Of a stretch of DNA of 43,960 bases, positions 1-8,605 are shown one piece after another. Made by a program: the position numbers and the translations under genes. This DNA is from Lachnospiraceae bacterium (GTDB lineage: Bacteria > Bacillota > Clostridia > Lachnospirales > Lachnospiraceae): positions 1 through 43,960 of the forward strand of contig JAFZRZ010000069.1 in assembly GCA_017619635.1 (NCBI GenBank), in the 5' to 3' direction. The notes below the pieces were generated by a model that was not told where the DNA came from, ran no database searches, and saw only the letters and a program-made list of their open reading frames with translations. Within the stretch, counting starts at the first letter, position 1. Each line of letters opens with the position of its first letter.

Positions 1-139
1 AAAGACTGATAAACAGTGGCTTCTATGATTTAGCCACAGCCTATCAGTCTGTGCACGTCAACTATTGAAGGCGCCGTATACCGAACGGTACGTACGGTGC
101 TGTGAGAGGACGGGAGCTAATCACTCCCTCCTACTCGAT
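1..139 (+). mobile_element. 3' end of a group II intron (domains V and VI)
   Basis: Domain V can be folded at 70-101: nine pairs join 70-78 to 93-101, a two-base CG bulge sits at 91-92, and a four-pair upper stem (79-82 with 87-90) carries a four-base loop. A CGC triad at 72-74 takes the place of the more usual AGC. Domain VI follows at 104-136: GAG/CTC, AGG/CCT and GGGAG/CTCCC pairs, with an unpaired A at 133. That A lies seven bases from a 3' end of ...CTCGAT at 139, the distance expected of the branch-point adenosine. A hairpin at 3-50 (AGACTGATA with TATCAGTCT, inner GTGGCT with AGCCAC) may be domain IV or part of it. The rest of the intron, including any reverse transcriptase gene, lies outside the window. 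Confidence 0.82.
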
Positions 140-152
140 TGGAGAAGCCGGG

Positions 153-983
153 TTGAACACAGTAGAGATAGAATCCCTGGATACAGAAGAACTGAATATA
201 TACTCAAAGCTTTCTGAAGTACAGCTTTTGCGTTACAATGAGCCCAAACCCGGGATCTTTATAGCAGAGAGTCCGAATGTGATATTAAGAGCGATAGATG
301 CAGGATATGAACCCATATCCTTACTTGTCCAGACAGAACTGGCAGATAAAGAGGCTAAGATAGTCATAGACAGGATCGCAGAAAGATTTGGCAAAGATAA
401 AGCAGATGAAATAAAGGTCTATGTAGCAGGGCTGGATGTAATAAACAAACTTACTGGCTTTGCAATGACCAGGGGAATACTGGCAGCATTTAAAAGAAAA
501 CCGATGAAAGAGATGGAAAGCTATCTTGTTGGTAAAAAGAGAATTGCTGTATTATATGATATAGTCAACCCGACAAATGTAGGTGCGATAGTAAGAAGCG
601 CTGCAGCACTTGGAATGGATGGAGTTATGTTAACTGATAACTGCGCAGATCCTTTCTACAGAAGGGCAGCCCGTGTCAGTATGGGAACTGTGTTTCAGAT
701 CCCTTTGATGAAGGTTGACATAACTATAGAGAGGTTGAATGAACTGGGATTCACGACCATTGCGATGGCACTTAAAGATGATTCATTATCAATAAGTGAC
801 AGAAAGATAAAGGAAGCGGATAAGCTGGCTGTTGTATTGGGAACGGAAGGCGAAGGACTTCCGGATGATGTGATAGATGAATGTACCTATACTGTTAAGA
901 TACCGATGTATCATGGAGTTGATTCACTGAATGTTGCTGCGGCATCTGCAGTCGCATTTTATGAGATATGTTCACGGGAGTAG
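153..983 (+). CDS. TrmH-family RNA methyltransferase (SPOUT class)
   Basis: 276-residue protein that should transfer a methyl group from SAM to a ribose in rRNA or tRNA. The C-terminal SPOUT signatures are clear: NPTNVGAIVRSAAALGMDG, then VLGTEGEGL, then IPMYHGVDSLNVAAASAVAF, which form the knotted SAM site and dimer surface. The N-terminal part resembles the SpoU substrate-binding domain. I choose the TTG at 153, which has GGAG at 141-144 eight bases upstream and gives an N-terminus (..VEIESLD) like that of homologues. The longer frame from 102 would start inside intron domain V. The ribosome site begins two bases after the intron 3' end at 139. The Nudix gene follows after four bases. Family is sure; the exact target nucleotide is not. 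Confidence 0.88.
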   Translation: MNTVEIESLDTEELNIYSKLSEVQLLRYNEPKPGIFIAESPNVILRAIDAGYEPISLLVQTELADKEAKIVIDRIAERFGKDKADEIKVYVAGLDVINKLTGFAMTRGILAAFKRKPMKEMESYLVGKKRIAVLYDIVNPTNVGAIVRSAAALGMDGVMLTDNCADPFYRRAARVSMGTVFQIPLMKVDITIERLNELGFTTIAMALKDDSLSISDRKIKEADKLAVVLGTEGEGLPDDVIDECTYTVKIPMYHGVDSLNVAAASAVAFYEICSRE

Positions 984-987
984 CTTT

Positions 988-1473
988 ATGGAAAGGATAC
1001 CTCAGATAACAACACTCTGTTATATAGAGAAAGATAATAAGTATCTGATGCTTCACAGAGTGAAGAAAGAAAATGATATCAACAAGGATAAATATATAGG
1101 TGTGGGAGGACATTTTGAATACGGTGAGAGCCCTGATGAATGTCTGTGCCGTGAAGTAAAAGAAGAGACAGGCCTTAAACTTACTTCCTACCATGCAAGA
1201 GGTATCATAACATTTGTATACGGCGATGATGTGGTCGAATACATGCATCTGTTTACTGCCGACGGTTTTGATGGCGATATCTGTACTTGTGATGAAGGAG
1301 AGCTTGTCTGGATAGACAAAGATAAAGTTTATGATCTTGATATCTGGGAAGGTGATAAGGTGTTTTTCAGACTCCTTGAAAAGGATAGAGATTTCTTTTC
1401 GTTAAAACTGGTTTATAATGTTGATGATGAATTGACTGATGTAATTCTGGATGGAAAAGAACAGGCGGTTTAG
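988..1473 (+). CDS. Nudix hydrolase (8-oxo-dGTP diphosphatase-like)
   Basis: 161-residue cytoplasmic Nudix enzyme. The full Nudix box is present, starting at the G of GHFEYGE and running through SPDECLC to REVKEETGL, so the metal-binding glutamates are intact. It probably hydrolyses an oxidised or surplus nucleoside diphosphate derivative; its length and the YIGVGGHFEYGE lead-in are like MutT-type proteins of Firmicutes that are annotated as 8-oxo-dGTP diphosphatase. The start is the ATG at 988, with CGGGAG seven bases before it; a longer in-frame version would overlap the methyltransferase. It lies four bases after that gene and ten before the next, so the three are probably cotranscribed. 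Substrate is inferred only. Confidence 0.9.
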   Translation: MERIPQITTLCYIEKDNKYLMLHRVKKENDINKDKYIGVGGHFEYGESPDECLCREVKEETGLKLTSYHARGIITFVYGDDVVEYMHLFTADGFDGDICTCDEGELVWIDKDKVYDLDIWEGDKVFFRLLEKDRDFFSLKLVYNVDDELTDVILDGKEQAV

Positions 1474-1483
1474 AGGATATATC

Positions 1484-3247
1484 ATGAAGAAAAAGACTAT
1501 TATTTTACTGCTGTTGATGACACTTGTATTTACTGTTTCATGCGGCAAGGATAAAGAGGAAGATACAGATACCGAGACAACAGAACAGGTCGACGATGAC
1601 GATGATGAAGACGTCGACAAAAAGGATGATGTCAAAGAGGAGCCGAAAGAAAATGAAGTGGCTCCAAAAGAAGATCCTTTTGTAGAAGAATCCAAAGAAG
1701 CGTACATGAAGTTTATCGAAGGCAAACTCAAAGCAACGGCAAAAGATATAGATATGCTTGATGACGGTGAGTATACCTTTGATGAGTTTGTTGATAATAA
1801 GGCTTTAAATCTCAAGGACGGATTGTTACCGGATTCGATTTCTGAAGGCAGTTATGCATTCATAGACTGCGGTATGGACGGTAATCCCGAACTGGCACTG
1901 AAACTCTATTATATCGACAGTAATGAGGCGGGAAGTCCGTATACGGATTATACGGTCATCAAATATGACGGCAATGATCAGTTAAGGATAGTTACCTCTG
2001 AACATACATATTACAGAGGTGAATCAGAAATAAATGAGTACGGATATATAACATCAGGAGGAAGCAGCGGAGCGGCCTCATATTATACAGAAGAAGCTTT
2101 TATAAATGCTGAAGGTAAAAGGGTTCTGATACTGTCTGATTCCTGTGAGATGGGGCTGCCTGATCTTACGGTACCACAGGACTGTTTATCAACAACACTG
2201 GAGAAGAAACTGTCTCATGATTATGGTGAATACGGAGACTATCAGATACACTGTTACTTTTTAGAGGATCATGAACCGCTCAAGTATGACTCTAATACAT
2301 GGGAACAGGATTATACCGCATATGTCCGTGCAAGGATATATACATTTACTGATGATGACGGAAATATCGTGGAAGCAGACAAGGATTATGTAAACCTATG
2401 CAGAGATAACGGTATAAGACTCTTTAACAAGGATGAATTCGAAAAACTCATGGAAAAGCATTATGAGGATATCGGATTTGATAATAAGATTAAGACCGGT
2501 AAGGATATAACGTGGACTGAAACATCTGTTGCAGACCGTGTATCAAAGAAAGCACAGATACAGGCATTTATAGACAACAGTGATATGTGGTATCTTGATC
2601 CTTCTAAAGTTGATCAGGGAAATGAGGTTGCATACGTTATAACAGATCTTAACAGAAACGGAAGATATGAGCTCATCCGTTCAGAGAGACTAAACAACAA
2701 TCCTGATAACAGGCAGTTTTGCCGTAACCGTTTCTTTGAGATAAGTGATGACTATAGAAGCATATACAAGATGGAATATGAAAACGAGACCAAGTGGGCA
2801 AACGGTGAGCTGTCAGGATGGTCACATGATCTTTTAAGCTGTGACAGATCTGAGATTGATTGTTATTGGGATGAAAACTTCGGTTCAGCATCAGAAAACT
2901 TTACGATAAAGTATTTCTATGTTATCCCGACCATCATGGATAACAGTTATGGTTTGATGGAAAACAAGATGGTACTGGCTGCAGACGGCTCCAATAAGAT
3001 AACGAGCAGCTTTTCTGTCGGAATGGCTTATCTTAGTGCAAACACCTATACAGACGAAGAGGGGATAGACTGCAGCAAGGAAGCCTATGAGGATGCGCAG
3101 AATATTTCATTCCCCACAAAGGATGGCTGGACACATGATAAGGTCTATATACTATATGAACAGCTTGATGATAATAACAAAGGTTCGTGGAAGGATGCTC
3201 TGACGGAATCGGCAAACGCATACTTCTACAGCACAGTTTATCAATAA
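1484..3247 (+). CDS. large acidic lipoprotein of unknown function
   Basis: 587 residues. A basic start and hydrophobic run end at VSC, so Cys20 is the probable lipid-anchored residue, although the lipobox is not canonical at -3. Residues 21-55 are a D/E/K/T-rich linker of low complexity. The body contains repeated calcium-loop-like stretches (DCGMDGNPELAL, DLNRNGRYELI, DDDGNIVEADKDY) of the DxNxDGxxEL type common in Lachnospiraceae surface proteins. No catalytic motif is recognised. The start is the ATG at 1484 with GAGGA seven bases upstream; a longer frame would overlap the Nudix gene. It ends the first transcription unit, before a terminator. It is probably a surface binding or structural protein; function not known. 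Confidence 0.75.
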   Translation: MKKKTIILLLLMTLVFTVSCGKDKEEDTDTETTEQVDDDDDEDVDKKDDVKEEPKENEVAPKEDPFVEESKEAYMKFIEGKLKATAKDIDMLDDGEYTFDEFVDNKALNLKDGLLPDSISEGSYAFIDCGMDGNPELALKLYYIDSNEAGSPYTDYTVIKYDGNDQLRIVTSEHTYYRGESEINEYGYITSGGSSGAASYYTEEAFINAEGKRVLILSDSCEMGLPDLTVPQDCLSTTLEKKLSHDYGEYGDYQIHCYFLEDHEPLKYDSNTWEQDYTAYVRARIYTFTDDDGNIVEADKDYVNLCRDNGIRLFNKDEFEKLMEKHYEDIGFDNKIKTGKDITWTETSVADRVSKKAQIQAFIDNSDMWYLDPSKVDQGNEVAYVITDLNRNGRYELIRSERLNNNPDNRQFCRNRFFEISDDYRSIYKMEYENETKWANGELSGWSHDLLSCDRSEIDCYWDENFGSASENFTIKYFYVIPTIMDNSYGLMENKMVLAADGSNKITSSFSVGMAYLSANTYTDEEGIDCSKEAYEDAQNISFPTKDGWTHDKVYILYEQLDDNNKGSWKDALTESANAYFYSTVYQ

Positions 3248-3265
3248 ACATAATTATGATATTAG

Positions 3266-3298
3266 AACGACCGTCAGTAAACTCTGGCGATCGTTTTT
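3266..3298 (+). terminator. intrinsic terminator after the lipoprotein gene
   Basis: AACGA at 3266-3270 pairs with TCGTT at 3291-3295. After one mismatch a further six pairs (one of them G-T) close a six-base loop. A T-rich run follows. It ends the methyltransferase-Nudix-lipoprotein unit. Confidence 0.75.
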
Positions 3299-3318
3299 AT
3301 GTATAAAAAGATCACACC

Positions 3319-3338
3319 AAGGATACACAAAGGATACA
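3319..3338 (+). promoter_or_regulatory. direct repeat, possible response-regulator box
   Basis: AAGGATACA occurs twice, at 3319-3327 and 3330-3338, an offset of 11 bases or one helix turn. OmpR/PhoB-type regulators bind direct repeats with this spacing, and the gene 50 bases downstream encodes one. Autoregulation is an inference; no clear -10 box was identified. Confidence 0.4.
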
Positions 3339-3385
3339 TCGGGATGTTAGATTAAGATCAGGAAGTACGGTAATAGGAGGGTGAT

Positions 3386-4096
3386 ATGCCTGCAAAGCTT
3401 CTTCTTGTTGAGGATGACAATCAAATACGTGAGATCGTTGTTGACTATTTCAATGCCAAATCCGAAGGTTCAATGGTGATCACCACTGCCGGTGACGGGC
3501 AGAAAGGACTTGAACTTATCGAATCTGATACATTTGATCTTGTCATGCTTGATATCATGCTGCCACATATAGACGGCTTTACGCTTTGCAGACGTATAAG
3601 AAAGACCAAAGACACACCCATTCTCTTTCTGACTGCCAGAACATCCGAAGAGGATATGCTCTACGGATATGAACTTGGCTGTGATGACTATATCAGAAAG
3701 CCTTTTTCACTTGCAGAACTCTATGCAAAGGTATCTGCGCTTTTAAAGAGGGCGCAGGGGACAGTCTCAAAGGCAGAACTTAACTGCGGTGACATTACTC
3801 TTAATCCTGTCACGCTTTCTGTGAAAGTCAAAGGTGAGGATATAGAGCTGGCACCAAAGGAATTTGAGATCCTGGCATATCTTATGAATCACAAGAACTG
3901 GGTCATCAGCAGAGATACTCTTTTGGACAGGATCTGGGGGGAGGATTATTTCGGGTCCGGCAGGGTTGTTGATAACCATGTGAAGAAATTAAGGAGAGCT
4001 CTGGGAGAAGCAGGAGAGCAGATAAAGACCGTTATTTCCAAAGGATATAAACTATCTGAAACAGGAGGAGATACGGATGAGCAGACAAACAGATAA
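3386..4096 (+). CDS. OmpR/PhoB-family response regulator
   Basis: 236 residues. The receiver domain covers about residues 4-118 with the acidic pocket E9-D10-D11, phospho-acceptor D56 (in MLDIMLP), switch residue T83 and K105. A winged-helix trans_reg_C DNA-binding domain covers about 130-228 (LAPKEFEILAYL, RDTLLDRIWG, VDNHVKKLRRAL). The ribosome site AGGAGGGTG lies directly before the ATG. It overlaps the next gene, a sensor kinase, by 20 bases, the usual layout of a cognate pair. The regulon is not known; a direct repeat 50 bases upstream might be its own binding site. Confidence 0.95.
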   Translation: MPAKLLLVEDDNQIREIVVDYFNAKSEGSMVITTAGDGQKGLELIESDTFDLVMLDIMLPHIDGFTLCRRIRKTKDTPILFLTARTSEEDMLYGYELGCDDYIRKPFSLAELYAKVSALLKRAQGTVSKAELNCGDITLNPVTLSVKVKGEDIELAPKEFEILAYLMNHKNWVISRDTLLDRIWGEDYFGSGRVVDNHVKKLRRALGEAGEQIKTVISKGYKLSETGGDTDEQTNR

Positions 4097-5741
4097 ACGG
4101 CCGCGCTTTATTAATATTCTTTTGAAAAAGACGGCTGTTCTTATAATGGTTATGATCGTAATAACGATCATAACAAACTATATAGCATCAAAGTTCTTTG
4201 AGATGGCATTTGCCGCATCACAGGATACATATATTGATGATCTTTCAGGAGAGCTAGATAATGCTGACTATTGGGATGTCAGTACTGACTACAACAAGCT
4301 GAAATTAAAGCTTGCCATAGGTGGCGAGGAAGAGATCGTTGACGGTCTAAGATACATAAGAGTCATTGATATGAAGACGGGTGAGACAATAGCGGATTCA
4401 ACAAGGCGCGGTATGGTTTTTATAAGACCGGATGAGGAAGGCGGTAAGTATAAGTTCTATACCTGTGATCTGAATCTTTTTAGTGATGAATTACTTTCTT
4501 ATGAAACCACTCCCAAAACAGTATTCACTTACAGTCTTGCCAAAGGCAGGGTGATTTCAGATTTCCATTACCTTACCGAGGATTATATATATTACACATA
4601 CATGATGAATGATGTATATCTTAAGGATAATACATTTCTTCCCGGTAAGATCGATGTGGTCGAAAACTATTATGATGAGATGAAGGATCCTGTAGGTAAT
4701 GTCATTAAGACTATTGATCTTACTCCTGATGATACATCAGGCTATGAGCATTATACAGACGGATGCACTTTCCTGATCGTGGGAACTCCGGCCGATTCAT
4801 ATGATCTGATAAAAGATCGCGTTGAGATGGAATATACGGATATGGGAACATCATATTATATTGGTATAAATGATGGTTCTCTGTTCGGGTCGGTACTCTG
4901 TATAACAAGCAGGATATTTACGGATGAGGATTCTCATAACTATCTTATCCAGTGCTTTGCACGTTCTTCCTATCAGGAAAGTATCGGAATTATCATAAAG
5001 TGGATGTTGATCGTGGTTTACATAATAGCGTTTATCATCCTGCTTATAGTTTCTTTCTTAAGTTACAAAAAGAGACTGGGCATATATGAGCATGAAGAGA
5101 ACAGAAGGACTCTTATGAATGCCATGGCTCATGATCTTAAGTCACCTCTCATGGCGATAAGAGGTTATGCGGAGAATCTTAAAGAGGATGTAAATTCTGA
5201 CAAGAGAGAGCACTATGTGGATTCCATACTTAAGAATTCCGATTACATGAATAATCTTATAACAGGTAACCTTGATCTGTTAAAACTGGAATACAATACA
5301 GAGAAAACCTCAAATGAGAAACTGGAGCTTGTATCGCTTTCATCAGACCTTTTGGAGAAATACAGGGCATCTTTGGATGACAGAAAGATAAAGGTTATAA
5401 CTGAAGGAACATACAATATCAAAGCTAACGGGGCGCAGATGAATACGGCAATGGAGAATCTGATCTCAAATGCCGTTAAATATGTAAATGATAACGGGGA
5501 GATAAAGATAACAGGAAACAGAAAGAGTTTTTGTATAAGCAATTCAACAGAAAGTGATCTTAAAGATATGGATCATAAAGAATTGTGGAAGGCGTTTGTC
5601 AAAGGTGATGAGAGCCGCTCAAATGAAAAGGGGAGCGGACTTGGACTGGCTATCGCCAAAAACATATTTGACAGACATAAGATAAAAGCGACCATAAAGA
5701 CTGAACAGAATACGTTTATCATATTGTTAAAGGCAAAGTAA
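4077..5741 (+). CDS. sensor histidine kinase
   Basis: 554-residue membrane kinase, partner of the overlapping response regulator. One transmembrane helix lies at about 18-38 and a second at about 304-328, enclosing an extracellular sensor of some 265 residues that I do not recognise. There is no HAMP domain: only about 20 residues separate the membrane from the H-box (AMAHDLKSPL, His352). The N-box (NLISNAVKY), F-box (LWKAFVKGDESR) and G2 box (GSGLGLAIAK) are present, but the usual DxGxG G1 loop is replaced by ISNSTESD. This resembles BaeS/VanS-like kinases of clostridia with degenerate G1 loops. The signal is unknown. Confidence 0.93.
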   Translation: MSRQTDKRPRFINILLKKTAVLIMVMIVITIITNYIASKFFEMAFAASQDTYIDDLSGELDNADYWDVSTDYNKLKLKLAIGGEEEIVDGLRYIRVIDMKTGETIADSTRRGMVFIRPDEEGGKYKFYTCDLNLFSDELLSYETTPKTVFTYSLAKGRVISDFHYLTEDYIYYTYMMNDVYLKDNTFLPGKIDVVENYYDEMKDPVGNVIKTIDLTPDDTSGYEHYTDGCTFLIVGTPADSYDLIKDRVEMEYTDMGTSYYIGINDGSLFGSVLCITSRIFTDEDSHNYLIQCFARSSYQESIGIIIKWMLIVVYIIAFIILLIVSFLSYKKRLGIYEHEENRRTLMNAMAHDLKSPLMAIRGYAENLKEDVNSDKREHYVDSILKNSDYMNNLITGNLDLLKLEYNTEKTSNEKLELVSLSSDLLEKYRASLDDRKIKVITEGTYNIKANGAQMNTAMENLISNAVKYVNDNGEIKITGNRKSFCISNSTESDLKDMDHKELWKAFVKGDESRSNEKGSGLGLAIAKNIFDRHKIKATIKTEQNTFIILLKAK

Positions 5742-5743
5742 GA

Positions 5744-5774
5744 AATAAGCAGGTGAGCTGATCACCTGCTTATT
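5744..5774. terminator. bidirectional terminator between convergent genes
   Basis: A perfect 13-pair stem: 5744-5756 (AATAAGCAGGTGA) pairs with 5762-5774 around the loop GCTGA. A-rich and T-rich flanks on either side let it serve both the kinase gene and the convergent esterase gene. Confidence 0.85.
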
Positions 5775-5787
5775 TATATGTTAAACA

Positions 5788-6654
5788 TTATATAAGAGAT
5801 TTAAAGAATTCACATTCATCATCGTTAGCCTTCTTGGCATCCTCTGATTTGATGTTGCAGTGGAATACGTGATAGAGTTTGTTGTCATCAGTTCCGTATT
5901 CTTTAAAAATGTGTTTTACGCCATTCTTTTCCAAAGCCTTTACTATAAATGGAGCCTGCTCTTTAAGCTCATCAAAGTTTGCTGTCATCACATAACTTGG
6001 TGGATAGTCAGCTGTGACAAATTTAGCGGGAGAGAGTGTGATAAGTTCATCCCTGCTTCCCTTATTTGTCAGAAGATCCTTTAAAAATGATATATTTGGA
6101 GTATTCTCTATATCATACAGTCCGCAGTTTAATGCGATACCTTTAAGCTTAAGAGAGGCAGGGACCTTAAAGTTAAAACGTGAGGCATATTCAGGGTTTG
6201 TAAGGATAGCGGAATAGATAGAGAGCATCTGTGCTCCGGCTGAATCACCAAGTGCAAATATGTTATCTGTATCAAAGCCGTATTCACCCACATTTTTTAA
6301 TACCCAGTCAAATACTGCATTGGTATCCTCTACAGAAGCAGGGAATCTGTTTTTGGGAGCAAGGCGGTATGTGAAATTCACCACGATAAAACCGCGGTTT
6401 GCCAGATCCATGCAGTAATACTGATAGACTTCCTTATCACCGTATACCCAGCCACCGCCGTGAACATTGACTATGACTGGTGCAGGCAGGGATATATCCT
6501 TTGGACGGTATACATCCAAAACTTGCCATTTGGAGTCTGAACCATATACAATATTATCGAAACGTGCTATGCTTTCAGGTGTGGTAAGACCTTCATCCCT
6601 TGCGGTGTCGGCTTTCTTACACATGAAGCAGAATATCTTGCTGTTTAATGACAT
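5788..6654 (-). CDS. alpha/beta hydrolase, HSL / acetyl-esterase type
   Basis: 288-residue cytoplasmic esterase of the hormone-sensitive-lipase (bacterial family IV) group. The oxyanion motif HGGGW (VNVHGGGWVYGD) is followed by the nucleophile elbow GDSAGA, a late aspartate in the DELKEQ region and a histidine in YHVFH, giving the Ser-Asp-His triad in the expected order. Members cut short acyl esters; in fibre-degrading clostridia they are often sugar deacetylases, but nothing here fixes the substrate. The start is the ATG at 6654, with AAGGAGG six bases upstream on the minus strand; a further in-frame start 19 codons earlier lacks such a site. It has no signal peptide and diverges from the next gene. 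Confidence 0.88.
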   Translation of the reverse strand: MSLNSKIFCFMCKKADTARDEGLTTPESIARFDNIVYGSDSKWQVLDVYRPKDISLPAPVIVNVHGGGWVYGDKEVYQYYCMDLANRGFIVVNFTYRLAPKNRFPASVEDTNAVFDWVLKNVGEYGFDTDNIFALGDSAGAQMLSIYSAILTNPEYASRFNFKVPASLKLKGIALNCGLYDIENTPNISFLKDLLTNKGSRDELITLSPAKFVTADYPPSYVMTANFDELKEQAPFIVKALEKNGVKHIFKEYGTDDNKLYHVFHCNIKSEDAKKANDDECEFFKSLI

Positions 6655-6691
6655 TTTGACCTCCTTTGGTGAGGCATAAAGCCTTAGATAT

Positions 6692-6699
6692 ATTATAAT
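6692..6699. promoter_or_regulatory. shared symmetric -10 region between divergent genes
   Basis: ATTATAAT reads TATAAT on the plus strand at 6694-6699 and TATAAT on the minus strand at 6697-6692. It lies 15 bases before the plus-strand ATG at 6714 and 38 before the minus-strand start at 6654. No good -35 box was found, so this is tentative. If used for the plus gene it would leave a very short leader. Confidence 0.35.
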
Positions 6700-6713
6700 C
6701 AATTTGATCAAAC

Positions 6714-7448
6714 ATGAAAATAAGATTATTCCGTATCATCCTGTTTGGATTGATAGCATTGGCCAATTTAACAAAGTTCACCCTTTTAGGGACAAGAGGA
6801 AATATCGTACAGTTTATCATATGCCTTATAATAGTCATTTGTGAGGTTAAGGCATATAAGGATAAAAAAGAGATAAAAGGTTCAAAGGCAGCCTATGTGA
6901 TCTGCGGTATCTTTGCTGCACTCATTGTCATATATTTTTCTTTATGGAGATACGGATTCGGAAAGCTGTTCGGTGTATACAGCCTTAAGTTGAGTTATGC
7001 TGCTTCCGGTGGTTATACGACCACTTTCTTTCCTGAAAAAGTGCCTGAAGGAGCGAAACTGAAAGACTTTGGACACCTTCCGACCATAATGCAGGGAGAC
7101 GGCTATGTATATGCTGTTTTTGATACAGAGGATGCCACACTTTTAAGTAAACTTGAAAACGAGGCTGCAGCAAAAGCCATAATGAGTTTTGATATCACTG
7201 AGCTTGGAACAGGAGAGATGCTAAAAGAAAATCTTGATCTGGCTGAGAAGATATTCAGGGAAAAAACAGGATTTAAAGATATCGATCCTACCATCGACTT
7301 TACGGATCCTGCAAGGATAAGATATGATCATCCCGATCATGACATAACCATATATATCATAGATTCAAATTTCTATTTTAATCATCTTAGAACTGATGCC
7401 GTACTTGTGGATCATACGGATGGTGTGATAGAATACGTTGGTATGTAA
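6714..7448 (+). CDS. membrane protein of unknown function
   Basis: 244 residues. Three hydrophobic stretches at about 5-25, 30-46 and 60-78 are followed by a soluble domain of roughly 160 residues. The latter has mixed charge and no motif that I recognise. The start ATG has only a poor ribosome site, but a -10-like box 15 bases upstream makes a nearly leaderless message possible. It is followed after 24 bases by a permease gene on the same strand, so the two are probably cotranscribed. It may be an accessory protein of the permease or a species-specific membrane protein; neither can be shown from sequence. Confidence 0.7.
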   Translation: MKIRLFRIILFGLIALANLTKFTLLGTRGNIVQFIICLIIVICEVKAYKDKKEIKGSKAAYVICGIFAALIVIYFSLWRYGFGKLFGVYSLKLSYAASGGYTTTFFPEKVPEGAKLKDFGHLPTIMQGDGYVYAVFDTEDATLLSKLENEAAAKAIMSFDITELGTGEMLKENLDLAEKIFREKTGFKDIDPTIDFTDPARIRYDHPDHDITIYIIDSNFYFNHLRTDAVLVDHTDGVIEYVGM

Positions 7449-7472
7449 AAAAAAGGAAGTATAAAACAGAAT

Positions 7473-8597
7473 ATGAAAAATGTGATTAAGAAGCTGATAT
7501 CCGATCCGGTGTTGATCGTTGCATGGATATTGGCTTTGTTTTCGGTTTTTATCGTTCATCCGGATTCCGGATACAAAGAATATATCGATTTCAGATCTTT
7601 GGGGATACTCTGGGGACTTATGATAATCATACAGGGACTCAGAGAGAACACTGTATTTGAAAAGATAGGAGACGTGCTCTTAAAGAGAGTCAAAAAGAGC
7701 TGGCAGTTAGCACTTGTTTTGGTGTTCATGTGCTTTGTAAGCAGCATGTTCATAACAAACGATGTGGCGCTTATCACGTTTGTACCCTTTGCTCTTTTGA
7801 CACTGCACAGCTGCAACAGAGAGGATCTGATGATCCCTGTCATAGTACTGCAGACAGTGGCTGCAAATCTGGGAAGCATGTTAACACCAATAGGCAATCC
7901 GCAGAATCTTTATCTGTACGGTCTGACAAAGATGGGACTGTTTGAGTTTATGGGATGTATGTTACCCTATACACTTGCCTCAGCAGTCTTACTCATTGTT
8001 TCAATATCTTTTCTGCCCGGAAAGAGCATGGCTTTGGAGGAGAGAAAAAAAGACTATCATGTGGTAAAGAACTTCGGAAGCAAAAAGCAGATCATCATAT
8101 ACAGTCTGCTCTTTATCCTTGCACTTTTGGCCGTTCTTCAGTTTATTCCGTGGCAGATAATGACAGCTGTCATTTTCATAGTCGTTCTGATAATGGATGA
8201 CAACATCCTTTTGAGAGCAGATTACATACTGCTTCTGACATTTATAGGATTTTTCATATTTACGGGAAACATGGGAAGGATACCTCAGGTAAGAGATCTG
8301 CTCACCAGTCTTATAGAGGGAAAGGAATTCTTTACAGCGCTTATCACAAGCCAGTTTATAAGCAATGTCCCTGCAACACTCATGTTATCGGGATTTGCCA
8401 ATGATTATAAGCAGCTGCTTTCAGGAGTGAATGTCGGGGGGCTTGGAACCCTTATAGCATCAATGGCAAGCCTTATATCGTTCAAGGCCTATTCGAACGA
8501 TTACAAGGAGAACAGAAAAAAGTATCTTTTGATGTTCACACTTGTAAATATCATTTTCCTTATCATACTGATAATACTCCATATGATCATTTCGTAG
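7473..8597 (+). CDS. SLC13 / ArsB-like anion permease
   Basis: 374-residue polytopic inner-membrane transporter with about ten to eleven hydrophobic helices. Two pseudo-symmetric signatures mark the ion-transporter superfamily that includes ArsB, NhaD and SLC13: ITNDVALITFVPFAL with TPIGNPQNLYLYG in the first half, and SQFISNVPATLML in the second. Such proteins move dicarboxylates, citrate, sulfate, arsenite or sodium. No arsenic or citrate gene is nearby, so the substrate is left open. AAGGAAG precedes the ATG. It is near the smaller end of the family. The gene converges with the AraC regulator gene, from which it is separated by eight bases. Confidence 0.85.
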   Translation: MKNVIKKLISDPVLIVAWILALFSVFIVHPDSGYKEYIDFRSLGILWGLMIIIQGLRENTVFEKIGDVLLKRVKKSWQLALVLVFMCFVSSMFITNDVALITFVPFALLTLHSCNREDLMIPVIVLQTVAANLGSMLTPIGNPQNLYLYGLTKMGLFEFMGCMLPYTLASAVLLIVSISFLPGKSMALEERKKDYHVVKNFGSKKQIIIYSLLFILALLAVLQFIPWQIMTAVIFIVVLIMDDNILLRADYILLLTFIGFFIFTGNMGRIPQVRDLLTSLIEGKEFFTALITSQFISNVPATLMLSGFANDYKQLLSGVNVGGLGTLIASMASLISFKAYSNDYKENRKKYLLMFTLVNIIFLIILIILHMIIS

Positions 8598-8605
8598 CGA
8601 GAGGA

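Noticed and set aside
102..152. GTG start for the RNA methyltransferase at 102
   Set aside because: The segment is intron domain VI; the TTG at 153 has a proper ribosome site and gives the family's normal N-terminus.
1402..1815. Serine-rich frame on the minus strand across the Nudix and lipoprotein genes
   Set aside because: It is the reverse reading of the acidic D/E linker and has no support of its own.
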